Shown here in pieces: positions 8,058 to 16,531 of a DNA stretch of 64,000 nt. Below the pieces are notes generated by a model. The model did no database searches, was not told the DNA's origin, and was given only the letters and a program-made list of their open reading frames with translations. Origin of the DNA: UBA1479 sp963976055 (lineage in GTDB: Bacteria; Pseudomonadota; Alphaproteobacteria; Rhodospirillales; Casp-alpha2); assembly GCA_963976055.1 (NCBI GenBank), contig CAXBJB010000006.1:248001-312000 (forward strand), written 5' to 3'. The position numbers and the translations under genes are program-made. The stretch's first letter is position 1. Each line of letters begins with the position of its first letter.

Positions 8058-10253
8058 ATGGATGATATTCAGTTGGAAAACTCGGCGAAGGCCGGGGAAC
8101 GCGTCGGCAACGGTGGTGCCAAGGAAGCAGGATCGCGCGCGCCGCAGCGCCGGGCCCGGACCCAGCAACTGCGCGAACGCTACATCAACCGGGAAATTTC
8201 CTGGCTGGCCTTCAATTCGCGGGTGCTTGAGGAAGCCAACAATCCCCACCACCCGCTGTTGGAACGGCTGCGCTTCCTGTCGATCTCGGCATCGAACCTG
8301 GACGAGTTCTACATGGTCCGCGTCGCCGGGATAAAGGGCCAGGTGCGGGCTGGCGTGGGCACGCCGTCCGAAGACGGCCAGACCCCGGCGGAACAGCTTC
8401 ACGCCATCCATCAGGAGGTCGGCCGCCTGATGCAGGCTCAGCACGCGTGCTGGAGCAACCTGATGAAGGAACTGCGCGGCGAAGGCATCGCCGTGGTCGG
8501 CCCGGATGAATTGACGGCCAAGGAAAAGACCTGGCTGCGCAAATACGTCGACGGCATCATGCCGGTTCTGACGCCGCTTGCCATCGATCCGGCCCATCCG
8601 TTCCCCTTCATGCCCAACATGGGCTTCTCCCTGGTCCTCTCGCTGACCCAGCGCGGGATGGAGGAGCCCCTGCGCGCCCTTCTGCCGGTGCCGACCCAGC
8701 TTGACCGATTCGTCCGCCTGCCGGGCGACGCCATCCGCTTCATCCCGCTGGAAGACGTCATCGGCCTGTTCTTGGACCTGTGGTTCCCCAGCTTCGAAGT
8801 GCTGCAGAAGGCGACGTTCCGCGTCATCCGCGACAGCGAAATGGAAATCGACGAAGAGGCCGAAGACTTGGTCCGGACCTTTGAATCGGCGCTCAAGCGC
8901 CGGCGCCGAGGCACGGTCATCCGCCTGACCTTCAATGCCGACGCGCCGCAGGAACTGCGCGATTTCGTGATTTCTGAAACCCATGCCTCGCCCGAGGACG
9001 TGATGCCGAACCCGGGTCTGCTCGGGCTGGTCGACACCAAACAGCTGATCCTCAGCGAACGGCCGGACCTTTTGTTCTCGCCGTTCAACGCGCGCTTTCC
9101 GGAACGCATCCGAGATTTCGGCGGCGACATCTTCGCGGCCATCCGCCATAAGGACATCATCGTCCACCACCCCTATGAAAGCTTCGATGTGGTGGTGCAG
9201 TTCGTGCGCCAGGCGGCGCGCGATCCCAACGTGGTCGCGATCAAGCAGACGTTGTACCGGACCAGCAACGATTCCCCCATCGTCGCCGCCCTGATCGAGG
9301 CGGCGGAGGCGGGCAAGTCGGTGACCGCCCTGGTCGAACTGAAGGCCCGGTTCGACGAGGAAGCCAACATCCGCTGGGCCCGCGACCTGGAACGGGCGGG
9401 TGTGCAGGTGGTCTACGGCTTCGTCGACATGAAGACCCACGCCAAGGTCAATATGATCGTGCGGCGCGAGGGCAATGAGCTGCGCCCCTACTGCCATTTC
9501 GGGACCGGGAACTACCACCCGATCACGGCCAAGATCTACACGGACCTCAGCTTCTTTTCCTGCGATCCGCTGCTGGCCCAGGACGCGGCCAAGCTGTTCA
9601 ACTACATGACCGGATACGCCAAGCCGACGGCCATGCAGAAGCTGTCATTCTCGCCGCTGACGCTGCGCGACAATCTGGTCGATCTGATCGAGGCCGAGGC
9701 CGCCAACGCCAGGGCCGGAAAACCCGCCGGCATCTGGGCCAAGCTCAATTCCATCGTCGATCCGGTGATGATCGAATCGCTGTACAAGGCCTCGCAGGCC
9801 GGCGTGAAGATCGAATTGATCATCCGCGGCATCTGCTGTCTGCGCCCGGGCGTGACCGGCATGTCCGAGAACATCCGGGTCAAGAGCATCGTCGGGCGGT
9901 TTCTGGAGCATTCGCGCATCGTTTGCTTCGGCAACGGTCACGCATTGCCGTCGCGCCATGCCAAAATCTATATTTCCTCCGCCGACTGGATGCCCCGCAA
10001 CCTTAACCGGCGCATCGAAACCCTGGTCCCGATCGAAAACGAGACCGTGCATGCCCAGGTTCTCGACGAGATCATGGGGGCGAACCTGAAGGATACGGCG
10101 CAAAGCTGGATATTGAACGGCGACGGCAGTTTCTCGCGGTTGGATTCCGACGGCTTTTCCGCGCATAATTACTTCATGACCAATCCCTCGCTGTCGGGGC
10201 GCGGAAGCGCGCTGGACAAGAAGCCTGGGAAGAAGGGGCAGAGCGGCAGGTAG
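8058..10253 (+). CDS. ppk: Polyphosphate kinase 1
   Basis: Reversibly polymerises the gamma phosphate of ATP into inorganic polyphosphate. The 731-residue product has the N-terminal YINREISWLAFNSRVLEEA block, the two phospholipase-D-like catalytic domains, and both active-site histidines: His461 in KTHAKVN and His634 in SRHAKIYIS. FGTGNYHPITAKIYTDLSFF is also present. ATG at 8058 is chosen over an upstream ATG because family sequence begins after a short variable N-tail. ppx follows 33 bases downstream on the same strand, so synthesis and breakdown of polyphosphate are probably co-transcribed. In relatives ppk commonly follows hda directly; here a 4.9 kb block separates them. Confidence 0.96.
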   Translation: MDDIQLENSAKAGERVGNGGAKEAGSRAPQRRARTQQLRERYINREISWLAFNSRVLEEANNPHHPLLERLRFLSISASNLDEFYMVRVAGIKGQVRAGVGTPSEDGQTPAEQLHAIHQEVGRLMQAQHACWSNLMKELRGEGIAVVGPDELTAKEKTWLRKYVDGIMPVLTPLAIDPAHPFPFMPNMGFSLVLSLTQRGMEEPLRALLPVPTQLDRFVRLPGDAIRFIPLEDVIGLFLDLWFPSFEVLQKATFRVIRDSEMEIDEEAEDLVRTFESALKRRRRGTVIRLTFNADAPQELRDFVISETHASPEDVMPNPGLLGLVDTKQLILSERPDLLFSPFNARFPERIRDFGGDIFAAIRHKDIIVHHPYESFDVVVQFVRQAARDPNVVAIKQTLYRTSNDSPIVAALIEAAEAGKSVTALVELKARFDEEANIRWARDLERAGVQVVYGFVDMKTHAKVNMIVRREGNELRPYCHFGTGNYHPITAKIYTDLSFFSCDPLLAQDAAKLFNYMTGYAKPTAMQKLSFSPLTLRDNLVDLIEAEAANARAGKPAGIWAKLNSIVDPVMIESLYKASQAGVKIELIIRGICCLRPGVTGMSENIRVKSIVGRFLEHSRIVCFGNGHALPSRHAKIYISSADWMPRNLNRRIETLVPIENETVHAQVLDEIMGANLKDTAQSWILNGDGSFSRLDSDGFSAHNYFMTNPSLSGRGSALDKKPGKKGQSGR

Positions 10254-10286
10254 CCGTCCATCGACCGAGAGAAGCCCGGCGGAAGC

Positions 10287-11834
10287 ATGAGCCTTTTCAG
10301 AGACACCGGCGCCGGCGATGCCGCGTCCAAGCGCGGCCTGTTCGGTGACGACCGTGCCCATGGGCGTGTCGCCGTGGTCGATATCGGATCGTCGTCGGTG
10401 CGCCTGGTCGTCTATGACACGCCGGCCCGCCTGCCGGTTCCCATCTTCAACGAAAAATCCGACTGCGGCCTGGTGCGCGGCCTGGCCAAGACCGGCAAGC
10501 TGAACAAGAAGGGCGTGGTACGCGCGCGGGCGGCTCTGGCCCGGTTCATCCGGCTGGCCAAGGTAATGGGGGTTGAGCGCCTGGAACTTGTCGCCACGGC
10601 GGCCGTGCGCGACGCGGCCGATGGGCTTCATTTCGTCGAGGAAATCGAGAACACGTTCAAGGTTTCGGTGCAGATCCCGTCGGGTGCGGAAGAAGCGCGG
10701 TTGTCGGCGCTCGGCCTTCTGATCGGTGTGCCCAAGGCCGACGGGCTGCTCGGCGACCTGGGCGGCGGGTCGCTCGACCTGATCAGCCTGGATAAGGGCC
10801 AGTTCGGCGCCAATGCAACCCTGCCGCTGGGCCATCTGCGTCTGCCCGACGCCGTCGGCGGCGACATTCGCAAGGCCGCCCCCTTGGTCGAGGAACAATT
10901 GGCCCAACACGATTGGCTAAAGGATATCCGCGGCCGCACCCTGTTCGCCGTCGGTGGGTCGTGGCGCGTGCTGGCCCGCATCTTCATCGAACAGACCCAT
11001 TACCCGATCCATATTATCGACGGTTTCACCATGGGCTATTCCGATCTGCGCCACCTGTGCCAGGTGCTGTCCGGCCTGGGCAAGGAAACCATGCAGCAGA
11101 TGCCGATCCCCAGGCGGCGCATCGAAACCCTGCCGTTCGCGGCCCTGACCATGGACAAGCTTCTGAACGCGGCGCGCCCGGAAAAGATCGTGTTTTCCGG
11201 CTTCGGCATGCGCGAAGGGCAGATGATCAAGGGTCTGCCCAAGGAAATCCGCAGCCAGGACCCCCTGATCGCCGGCTGCGAGACCCTGGCGGAGCGCAGC
11301 GGCCGCTTTACCGTCTCCGGCGCCGAAATGCGCGACTGGATGTCGCCTCTGTTCCCGGGCGAGACGCCGCGCTACGCGCGGCTGCGTTATGTCGCCTGTC
11401 TGCTGTCGGATATCGGCTGGACCGAACATCCCGACTACCGGGCGGAACACGCCTTTTTCCGCGTCCTGCGCCTGCCCTATGCGGGGTTGGCGCATCTCGA
11501 CAGGGCGTTCCTCGCCATGGCTGTGCTGGTCCGCTACAACGGCGACCCGGAACTGCCCTATGCGGCCCCCGTCCTGCACCTGCTGGACGACGACGACCGT
11601 CGCATCGCCAACGCGGTCGGGCTGGCCCTGCGTCTGGGCCATACGGTGTCCGGGTCGGCCCCGGACCTGATCGGGCGCACGACGTTGAAGCCGACACGGG
11701 GGAAGCTGTTTCTGGGCCTGCCGGTCAAGGACCGATCCGTGTTCACGGGCGACGCGGTTGAACGGCGGCTGAAGACCTTGGCGACGGCCATGGGGTTCGG
11801 CGCCTCGGCCTTCGGCAAAGCGTCGGAAAGCTGA
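10287..11834 (+). CDS. ppx: Exopolyphosphatase, Ppx/GppA family
   Basis: A 515-residue ASKHA-fold phosphatase that releases terminal phosphate from polyphosphate and may also act on pppGpp. The first nucleotide-binding loop is VVDIGSSSVRLVVYD near residue 30, and the second phosphate loop LLGDLGGGSLDLI near residue 155. The family's catalytic Glu region follows AVRDAADG. The C-terminal part has an HD-like helical region (DIGWTEHPDYRAEHAFF), as in long Ppx proteins. It is directly downstream of ppk. Confidence 0.93.
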   Translation: MSLFRDTGAGDAASKRGLFGDDRAHGRVAVVDIGSSSVRLVVYDTPARLPVPIFNEKSDCGLVRGLAKTGKLNKKGVVRARAALARFIRLAKVMGVERLELVATAAVRDAADGLHFVEEIENTFKVSVQIPSGAEEARLSALGLLIGVPKADGLLGDLGGGSLDLISLDKGQFGANATLPLGHLRLPDAVGGDIRKAAPLVEEQLAQHDWLKDIRGRTLFAVGGSWRVLARIFIEQTHYPIHIIDGFTMGYSDLRHLCQVLSGLGKETMQQMPIPRRRIETLPFAALTMDKLLNAARPEKIVFSGFGMREGQMIKGLPKEIRSQDPLIAGCETLAERSGRFTVSGAEMRDWMSPLFPGETPRYARLRYVACLLSDIGWTEHPDYRAEHAFFRVLRLPYAGLAHLDRAFLAMAVLVRYNGDPELPYAAPVLHLLDDDDRRIANAVGLALRLGHTVSGSAPDLIGRTTLKPTRGKLFLGLPVKDRSVFTGDAVERRLKTLATAMGFGASAFGKASES

Positions 11835-11847
11835 TGTCCGGGCCGGA

Positions 11848-12468
11848 TTAGCCTTCGATCAGCGGCACGGCCTGGAAACAATAGAGCGCCATGGCGGCGT
11901 CGAAAATCCGCTTCAACCGGGGATGGGTGTCCCAATCCAGTTCCCGTTCGTGGCGAAACCGGACATGGCCCATGGCCGCCGCGGCGGTGATGTCGGCCTG
12001 GGTCAGTTTTTCGCCGAAGAACCAGGGGCCGTCGGCGGATGCTTCGGTCTCCAGCCAGTCCAGGCACAGCTTGATCTGGTGGCGCACCCGGTGGCGCCAC
12101 TGCAGGGACGGCGCGTTGGCGTGCAGGTTCTTGTCGATGGACAGCGCCACGCTTTTTTCCGCGAGCCCCCAGCCGATGGTGACGGCGCGCAGGACCGTGC
12201 GACGTTCGGCCCCCTTTGCCGGGGTCAGGGCCTTCGCCGGGCCTGCTTCCTCGTCCAGGTAGTCGAGGATCATCTGGCTGTCGAAGATATTCTCGCCACC
12301 CGGCAGGATCAGCACCGGCACCTTGATCAGCGGATTGATCTCGGCGACCTGGTCGGCGTTGCGGAACACGGACAGCACGTCCCGCTCATAGGGAATGCCG
12401 TAGTACTGCATGGTCACGGCGACGCGCCGCAGGAACGGGGAATCGTACTGTCCGACAAGACGGTGCAT
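11848..12468 (-). CDS. Glutathione S-transferase family protein
   Basis: A 206-residue protein with a thioredoxin-like N-terminal domain (QYDSPFLRRVAVTMQYYGIPYE, with Ser10 of SPF at the usual active-site position) and the cis-proline and glutathione-gamma-glutamyl site VPVLILPGG...FDSQMILDYLD. The all-helical C-terminal domain holds the N-capping box motif LTQADITAAAAM. The substrate is unknown. It is the last gene of a minus-strand run NIPSNAP-rnd-GST, starting 18 bases after the rnd stop. Confidence 0.88.
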   Translation of the reverse strand: MHRLVGQYDSPFLRRVAVTMQYYGIPYERDVLSVFRNADQVAEINPLIKVPVLILPGGENIFDSQMILDYLDEEAGPAKALTPAKGAERRTVLRAVTIGWGLAEKSVALSIDKNLHANAPSLQWRHRVRHQIKLCLDWLETEASADGPWFFGEKLTQADITAAAAMGHVRFRHERELDWDTHPRLKRIFDAAMALYCFQAVPLIEG

Positions 12469-12486
12469 GAAAGCCGGGCTCCGCAG

Positions 12487-13638
12487 TTACAGATCGACGA
12501 CCGTCAGGACACGGTCTTTGATGGCCAGGCCCATGCGGCCGTCGCGCAGTTTCAGGGCGGCCTCGCCGAACAACTCGCGCCGCCAGCCTTTGAGCGCCGG
12601 CACGTCGGCCTCCTCCCCGAACGCGGCCAGATTGTCGATGTCTTCCGAATTGGCGATCAGGCGCTGCGCCACGTCCGATTCCTCGGCGCACATCTTCAGG
12701 AACACCTTCAACAGGTCGGAAACGGGCCCGATGCCGCGGGGCAGGGGCAGTTTTTCTTCCGGCGTCGGGCATTCGGCGTCGGGCAGTGCCCGGCCGCGCT
12801 CGACGGCTTCCATGATCTGGCGGCCCTGCCAACCCTCGGCCATCTTTTGCGACAGGCCGCGGATGCGGGCCAAGTTCTCGATCGACTTCGGTGGGTGGTG
12901 GGCGATCTCGACGATGGACTCGTCCCGCACGATGCGGTTCCGGGGCACATCGGCGCGCTGGGCCTCGATCTCGCGCCAGGCCGCGACCTCGCGCAGGATC
13001 GCGAGCAGCCGCGCCGTCGGGCGCCGGACCTTGAGCCGTTGGTAGGCTTCCATGGGATCGGTTTCGTAGAAGCTGCGGCTGTGCAGGGCTTCCATCTCGG
13101 AGGCGACCCAGGCAAGGCGGCCGCTTTTTTCCAGCTTGGCCTGCAGCTTTTCATAGACCGTGCGCAGGTGTGTGACGTCGGACAGGGCGTAGCTGATCTG
13201 TTTGTCCGACAGCGGCCGGGCAGCCCAGTCCGTGAATCGCGAGCTTTTGTCGACGGTCGCCTTGGCCAGCTTGGCGACCAGGGTTTCGTAGCCCACGGAA
13301 TCGCCGAACCCGCAGACCATGGCGGCGATCTGGGTGTCGAACACCGGGGCCGGGCAGTCGTCCATGGCGCGGCAGAAGATTTCCATGTCCTGGCGGGCGG
13401 CGTGGAAGACCTTCAGCACGTTGCGATTGGCCAGCAGTTCGAACACGGGCGTCAGGTCGATGCCCGGCGCCAGGGCGTCGACCGCCGCCGCGCCGTCGGG
13501 CCCGCCGATCTGCAGCAGGCAGAGCACCGGCCAATAGGTGCGTTCGCGGATGAACTCCGTATCCACGGTCACGTAGTCCACGGTGGCGAGCGGCGCGCAG
13601 AACGCCCGCAGTGCGTCGTTATCGGTAATCAGGTTCAT
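12487..13638 (-). CDS. rnd: Ribonuclease D
   Basis: A 383-residue 3'-to-5' exoribonuclease that trims tRNA and other stable RNA 3' ends. The DEDDy exonuclease motifs are visible: DTEFIRERTYWP (ExoI), HAARQDMEIF (ExoII) and YALSDVTHLRTVYE (ExoIII), followed by HRDC domains (HHPPKSIENLARIRGLSQ). Start ATG at 13638 overlaps the NIPSNAP stop by four bases, so the two are translationally coupled. Confidence 0.95.
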   Translation of the reverse strand: MNLITDNDALRAFCAPLATVDYVTVDTEFIRERTYWPVLCLLQIGGPDGAAAVDALAPGIDLTPVFELLANRNVLKVFHAARQDMEIFCRAMDDCPAPVFDTQIAAMVCGFGDSVGYETLVAKLAKATVDKSSRFTDWAARPLSDKQISYALSDVTHLRTVYEKLQAKLEKSGRLAWVASEMEALHSRSFYETDPMEAYQRLKVRRPTARLLAILREVAAWREIEAQRADVPRNRIVRDESIVEIAHHPPKSIENLARIRGLSQKMAEGWQGRQIMEAVERGRALPDAECPTPEEKLPLPRGIGPVSDLLKVFLKMCAEESDVAQRLIANSEDIDNLAAFGEEADVPALKGWRRELFGEAALKLRDGRMGLAIKDRVLTVVDL

Positions 13639-13946
13639 TTCAGGGGCGAAAAACTGACGGGCGTGATCAGTTTGTTTTCCTGCTTCACCAGCATCCCGGC
13701 GCTTTTCTTTTTGTAGACGGCCCAGTCCGGGTCGGCGTCGCGGGCGGCGCGGCGGCGCTCCATGTCGGTCAGGTCGTCATAGCTCCAAAGGTGCACGAAT
13801 TCGTTCTGCGGCCCGACGGAGGTCGTGAAATACCCGATCAGGTTGAGGTGGCGAAGCTGCACGGGCAGGCCTTCGGCCTCGAACAGGTCCAGGTACTGTT
13901 TGTTCATGCCGTGCTGAACGGTATAGGTGCGGTGGTCGATGATCAT
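13635..13946 (-). CDS. NIPSNAP family protein
   Basis: A 103-residue ferredoxin-like (dimeric alpha/beta barrel) protein. DHRTYTVQHGMNKQYLDLFE at the N-terminus, GYFTTSVGPQNEFVHLWSYDD in the middle and the RRAARDADPDW segment are the NIPSNAP pattern (PF07978). The molecular role of bacterial members is not known. A strong AAGGAGGATAG site precedes the ATG at 13946. It overlaps rnd by four bases and is the first gene of the run. Confidence 0.88.
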   Translation of the reverse strand: MIIDHRTYTVQHGMNKQYLDLFEAEGLPVQLRHLNLIGYFTTSVGPQNEFVHLWSYDDLTDMERRRAARDADPDWAVYKKKSAGMLVKQENKLITPVSFSPLK

Positions 13947-14098
13947 CTAAGGCTATCCTCCTTGGGCGCGGGGCGGTCCTCTTGCCGGGCCGCACCGTCG
14001 TTATACGCTAGAGGATTGCCGCGCCAAAGTGAAACGCTGCGGGCTTGCCAAGGGGGGCAAGGCGCGGAATGCTGGAACCAGCAATCAAGGAGGATATT

Positions 14099-14863
14099 TT
14101 GAGCGATACCATCTTGCGAGACGACCGTGGCGGGGTGACCTGGCTGACCGTCAACCGTCCGGACAAGCTGAACGTTCTGAATTCGGCCCTGATGGTCGAA
14201 CTGGCGCAGATTCTGCGCACCCTGACTGATGATCTGGACCTGCGCGCCGTGGTCATCACGGGGGCCGGCGACCGGTCTTTCGTCGGCGGCGCCGACATCG
14301 GCGAGATGGCGGCGCTCGACCCCACGTCGGCGCGTGCCTTCATCACCCGCCTGCACGGTGTCATGGCGGCGATCCGCGACCTGCCGGTGCCGGTGATCGC
14401 GCGCATCAACGGTTATTGCCTGGGGGGCGGCATGGAACTGGCGGCGGCCTGCGATTTCCGCATCGCGGCCGACAACGCGAAATTCGGCATGCCCGAGGTC
14501 CGGGTCGGCCTGCCCAGCGTGATCGAGGCCGTGTTGCTGCCGCATCTGGTCGGTTGGGGCCGCACCCGCTGGCTTCTCATGACGGGTGAAATGATCGACG
14601 CCGCGACGGCCCATCAATGGGGTTTCGTCGAGTTCCTGACCAAGCCGGAGGACCTGGACGCCGTGCTCGACCGTTCGGTCAGGGCCATCGCCGAATCCGG
14701 CCCGCACGCGATCCGCACGCAAAAGATGCTGATCCGGTCATGGGAAAGCCTGGCACCGGCGGATGCCATCGCCCAGACCATCCCCGTGTTCGGCGACAGT
14801 TTCGAGACGGGTGAGCCGCAGGCCATGCTTGGGGACTTCCTTGCGCGCAAGGCGAAAGGCTAG
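14099..14863 (+). CDS. Enoyl-CoA hydratase/isomerase family protein
   Basis: A crotonase-fold enzyme of about 254 residues. The oxyanion-hole segments are GGADIGEMA and YCLGGGMELAAACDFRIA; the second holds the usual GGG. NRPDKLNVLNSALM is the family's CoA-binding start. Substrate cannot be told: members hydrate, isomerise or hydrolyse acyl-CoAs. The start is taken as TTG at 14099 because an AAGGAGGATATT site lies directly before it; an ATG at 14069 would add ten residues with no visible ribosome site. It is divergent from the NIPSNAP gene. Confidence 0.87.
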   Translation: MSDTILRDDRGGVTWLTVNRPDKLNVLNSALMVELAQILRTLTDDLDLRAVVITGAGDRSFVGGADIGEMAALDPTSARAFITRLHGVMAAIRDLPVPVIARINGYCLGGGMELAAACDFRIAADNAKFGMPEVRVGLPSVIEAVLLPHLVGWGRTRWLLMTGEMIDAATAHQWGFVEFLTKPEDLDAVLDRSVRAIAESGPHAIRTQKMLIRSWESLAPADAIAQTIPVFGDSFETGEPQAMLGDFLARKAKG

Positions 14864-14896
14864 ACTGAGCCCGGAACACCTTTGGGGGGAAGGGCG

Positions 14897-15631
14897 ATGG
14901 GCGACCGCTCGGAAGTCGTATTCAGCATTCTGATGGCGGCCTTCGTGGTCGTCCTGGTGATGACCAACGTCATCGCGGGCAAACTGTTCCTGGCCTTTCC
15001 CGAGACCTTCCCCGACGGCCTGTTTGGCGAAACGGTGACCCTGACGGCGGGGCTGATCACCTATCCCCTGACCTTTCTGATCACCGACGTAGTCTGCGAA
15101 GTTTATGGCCAGCGCCGTGCCAACCTGATGGTCTATACGGGCTTCGCCATGAGCGTGCTGATCCTGGGCGTGATCCAGATCGCCCTGGTCGTGCCCGGAT
15201 CGCCCGTCTGGCCCGCCGGCAACGCCAATTACGACACCGTGGTCCAGATGCAGCAGGCCTATGAAAGCGTGTTCACCCTGCCGGGCATGCTGATCCTGGG
15301 GTCCATGACCGCTTATCTGGCGGCCCAATTGCTTGACGTGAAGCTGTTCCATTTCTGGAAACGGGTGACGCGGGGCAAGCATCTGTGGCTGCGCAACAAC
15401 GCTTCGACCATGATCAGCCAGCTTGCCGATACGGTCATCGTCAATTCTATTTTCCTGGGTTTCGGCCTGGGTCTGGCCTGGGATGTGGTGTTCAAGATCA
15501 TCGTCGCCAGCTATCTGGCCAAGCTGGTCATCGCCCTGGCCGATACGCCGTTCATCTATCTGGGCGTCTGGCTGGTCCGCCGGGTCGCCCATCTGCCGGA
15601 CCCGGATCAGGGCGTCGACATTCTGGTGTGA
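14897..15631 (+). CDS. Queuosine precursor transporter, YhhQ/VUT family
   Basis: A 244-residue membrane protein with about six hydrophobic segments, starting FSILMAAFVVVLVMTNVIAGK. LTAGLITYPLTFLITDVVCEVYGQRRA is the hallmark of the YhhQ (DUF165/VUT) family, and LADTVIVNSIFLGFG follows. E. coli YhhQ imports preQ0/preQ1 for the tRNA base queuosine. ATG at 14897 is preceded by GGGGGGAAGGG. The gene ends just before a strong hairpin at 15651. Confidence 0.87.
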   Translation: MGDRSEVVFSILMAAFVVVLVMTNVIAGKLFLAFPETFPDGLFGETVTLTAGLITYPLTFLITDVVCEVYGQRRANLMVYTGFAMSVLILGVIQIALVVPGSPVWPAGNANYDTVVQMQQAYESVFTLPGMLILGSMTAYLAAQLLDVKLFHFWKRVTRGKHLWLRNNASTMISQLADTVIVNSIFLGFGLGLAWDVVFKIIVASYLAKLVIALADTPFIYLGVWLVRRVAHLPDPDQGVDILV

Positions 15632-15650
15632 TCTCTCGCGCAGGCGGACT

Positions 15651-15676
15651 CAGGGGCGCGTATGACCGCGCCCCTG
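15651..15676 (+). terminator. Perfect 10-bp hairpin after the YhhQ-family gene
   Basis: CAGGGGCGCG (15651-15660) pairs exactly with CGCGCCCCTG (15667-15676) around a six-base loop. It sits 19 bases after the transporter stop and before the convergent TPR gene. No long T-run follows on either strand, so termination is likely but inferred. Confidence 0.65.
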
Positions 15677-15720
15677 ATGTTGGTTTGTGGAGCTTTAGAA
15701 GGGTTTAAGGGTGGCGATGC

Positions 15721-16242
15721 CTACCAGCGCCGTTCCGCCGTCTCGCTCATGCCGTCGATGAAGCCCTTGAGCATGGCCACTTCGGTGCAGCCCTGGGGGC
15801 ACAGGCCTTCGAGCCGGGCCAGAAGTTCCCGGGCCGTGTCCTTCTGGCCCATTTCCACGTAAAGCTCGCCCATGTATTCAAGGGCGCCTTTGTGGTTGGG
15901 ATTGATGGCGAGGGCGCGTTCGTAATAGTCGAAGGCGACGTCGTAATGGCCGAGCTTGCGCGAGGCATAACCGCGCAAGTTCCAGCCGTTGGCGTCGTCG
16001 GGATGCTGGGCCGTATAAGGCACCAGGGCCGCCAGGGCCGGTTCGAACTGGCTCTTTTTCAGAAGTTCCTGAATGTCGCGCAGGGCCTTGCCTTCCTTCT
16101 TGTCCTTATCCTTGTCGTCGGTCGTGGTCGTCGGGCTGTCGCTGCTCGCGGCCTTGGCCTGCGGGGCGGTGACGATCGGGGACAGGGCAATCAGGGCGCC
16201 GAGCGCCAGGACGGGAAGGGCGGTACGCCAAGTGGGGATCAT
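15721..16242 (-). CDS. Exported tetratricopeptide-repeat protein
   Basis: A 173-residue protein with a signal peptide (PVLALGALIALSPIVTAP, cleavage likely after AKA near residue 31). A low-complexity linker of Thr, Asp and Lys follows (TTTTDDKDKDKKEG), then about three TPR units, the clearest being GWNLRGYASRKLGHYDVAFDY and YMGELYVEMGQ. Two cysteines (CPQGC) near the C-terminus may form a small disulfide loop. Probably a periplasmic binding scaffold; no specific role is readable. GGAGAC precedes the ATG. Confidence 0.78.
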   Translation of the reverse strand: MIPTWRTALPVLALGALIALSPIVTAPQAKAASSDSPTTTTDDKDKDKKEGKALRDIQELLKKSQFEPALAALVPYTAQHPDDANGWNLRGYASRKLGHYDVAFDYYERALAINPNHKGALEYMGELYVEMGQKDTARELLARLEGLCPQGCTEVAMLKGFIDGMSETAERRW

Positions 16243-16531
16243 TGTTGGGTCTCCTAACGCATCATGTCAGGCCGTCGCTGGCCGTGTCCGCGGGTGCAGT
16301 ATAGCAGCTTTTTCTGAAAATCATCGGTTCCGCGTGGGGGGCGTCGGCGATCTGGGACGGTGGCCGGTCGGCAAATTCCCTCTGGATTTTCGCCGTTCGA
16401 CCGCCTAGAAACCCGGGACGTTTGGGCCGCCGGTTCCGGACGTCGGCGGCGTCGTCAGACGAACTTTCAGGGCGCGCGATTGCCTCGCCGGGACAATTCC
16501 ATCGCGCGCGCGAACCATGAGAAGTAATCCA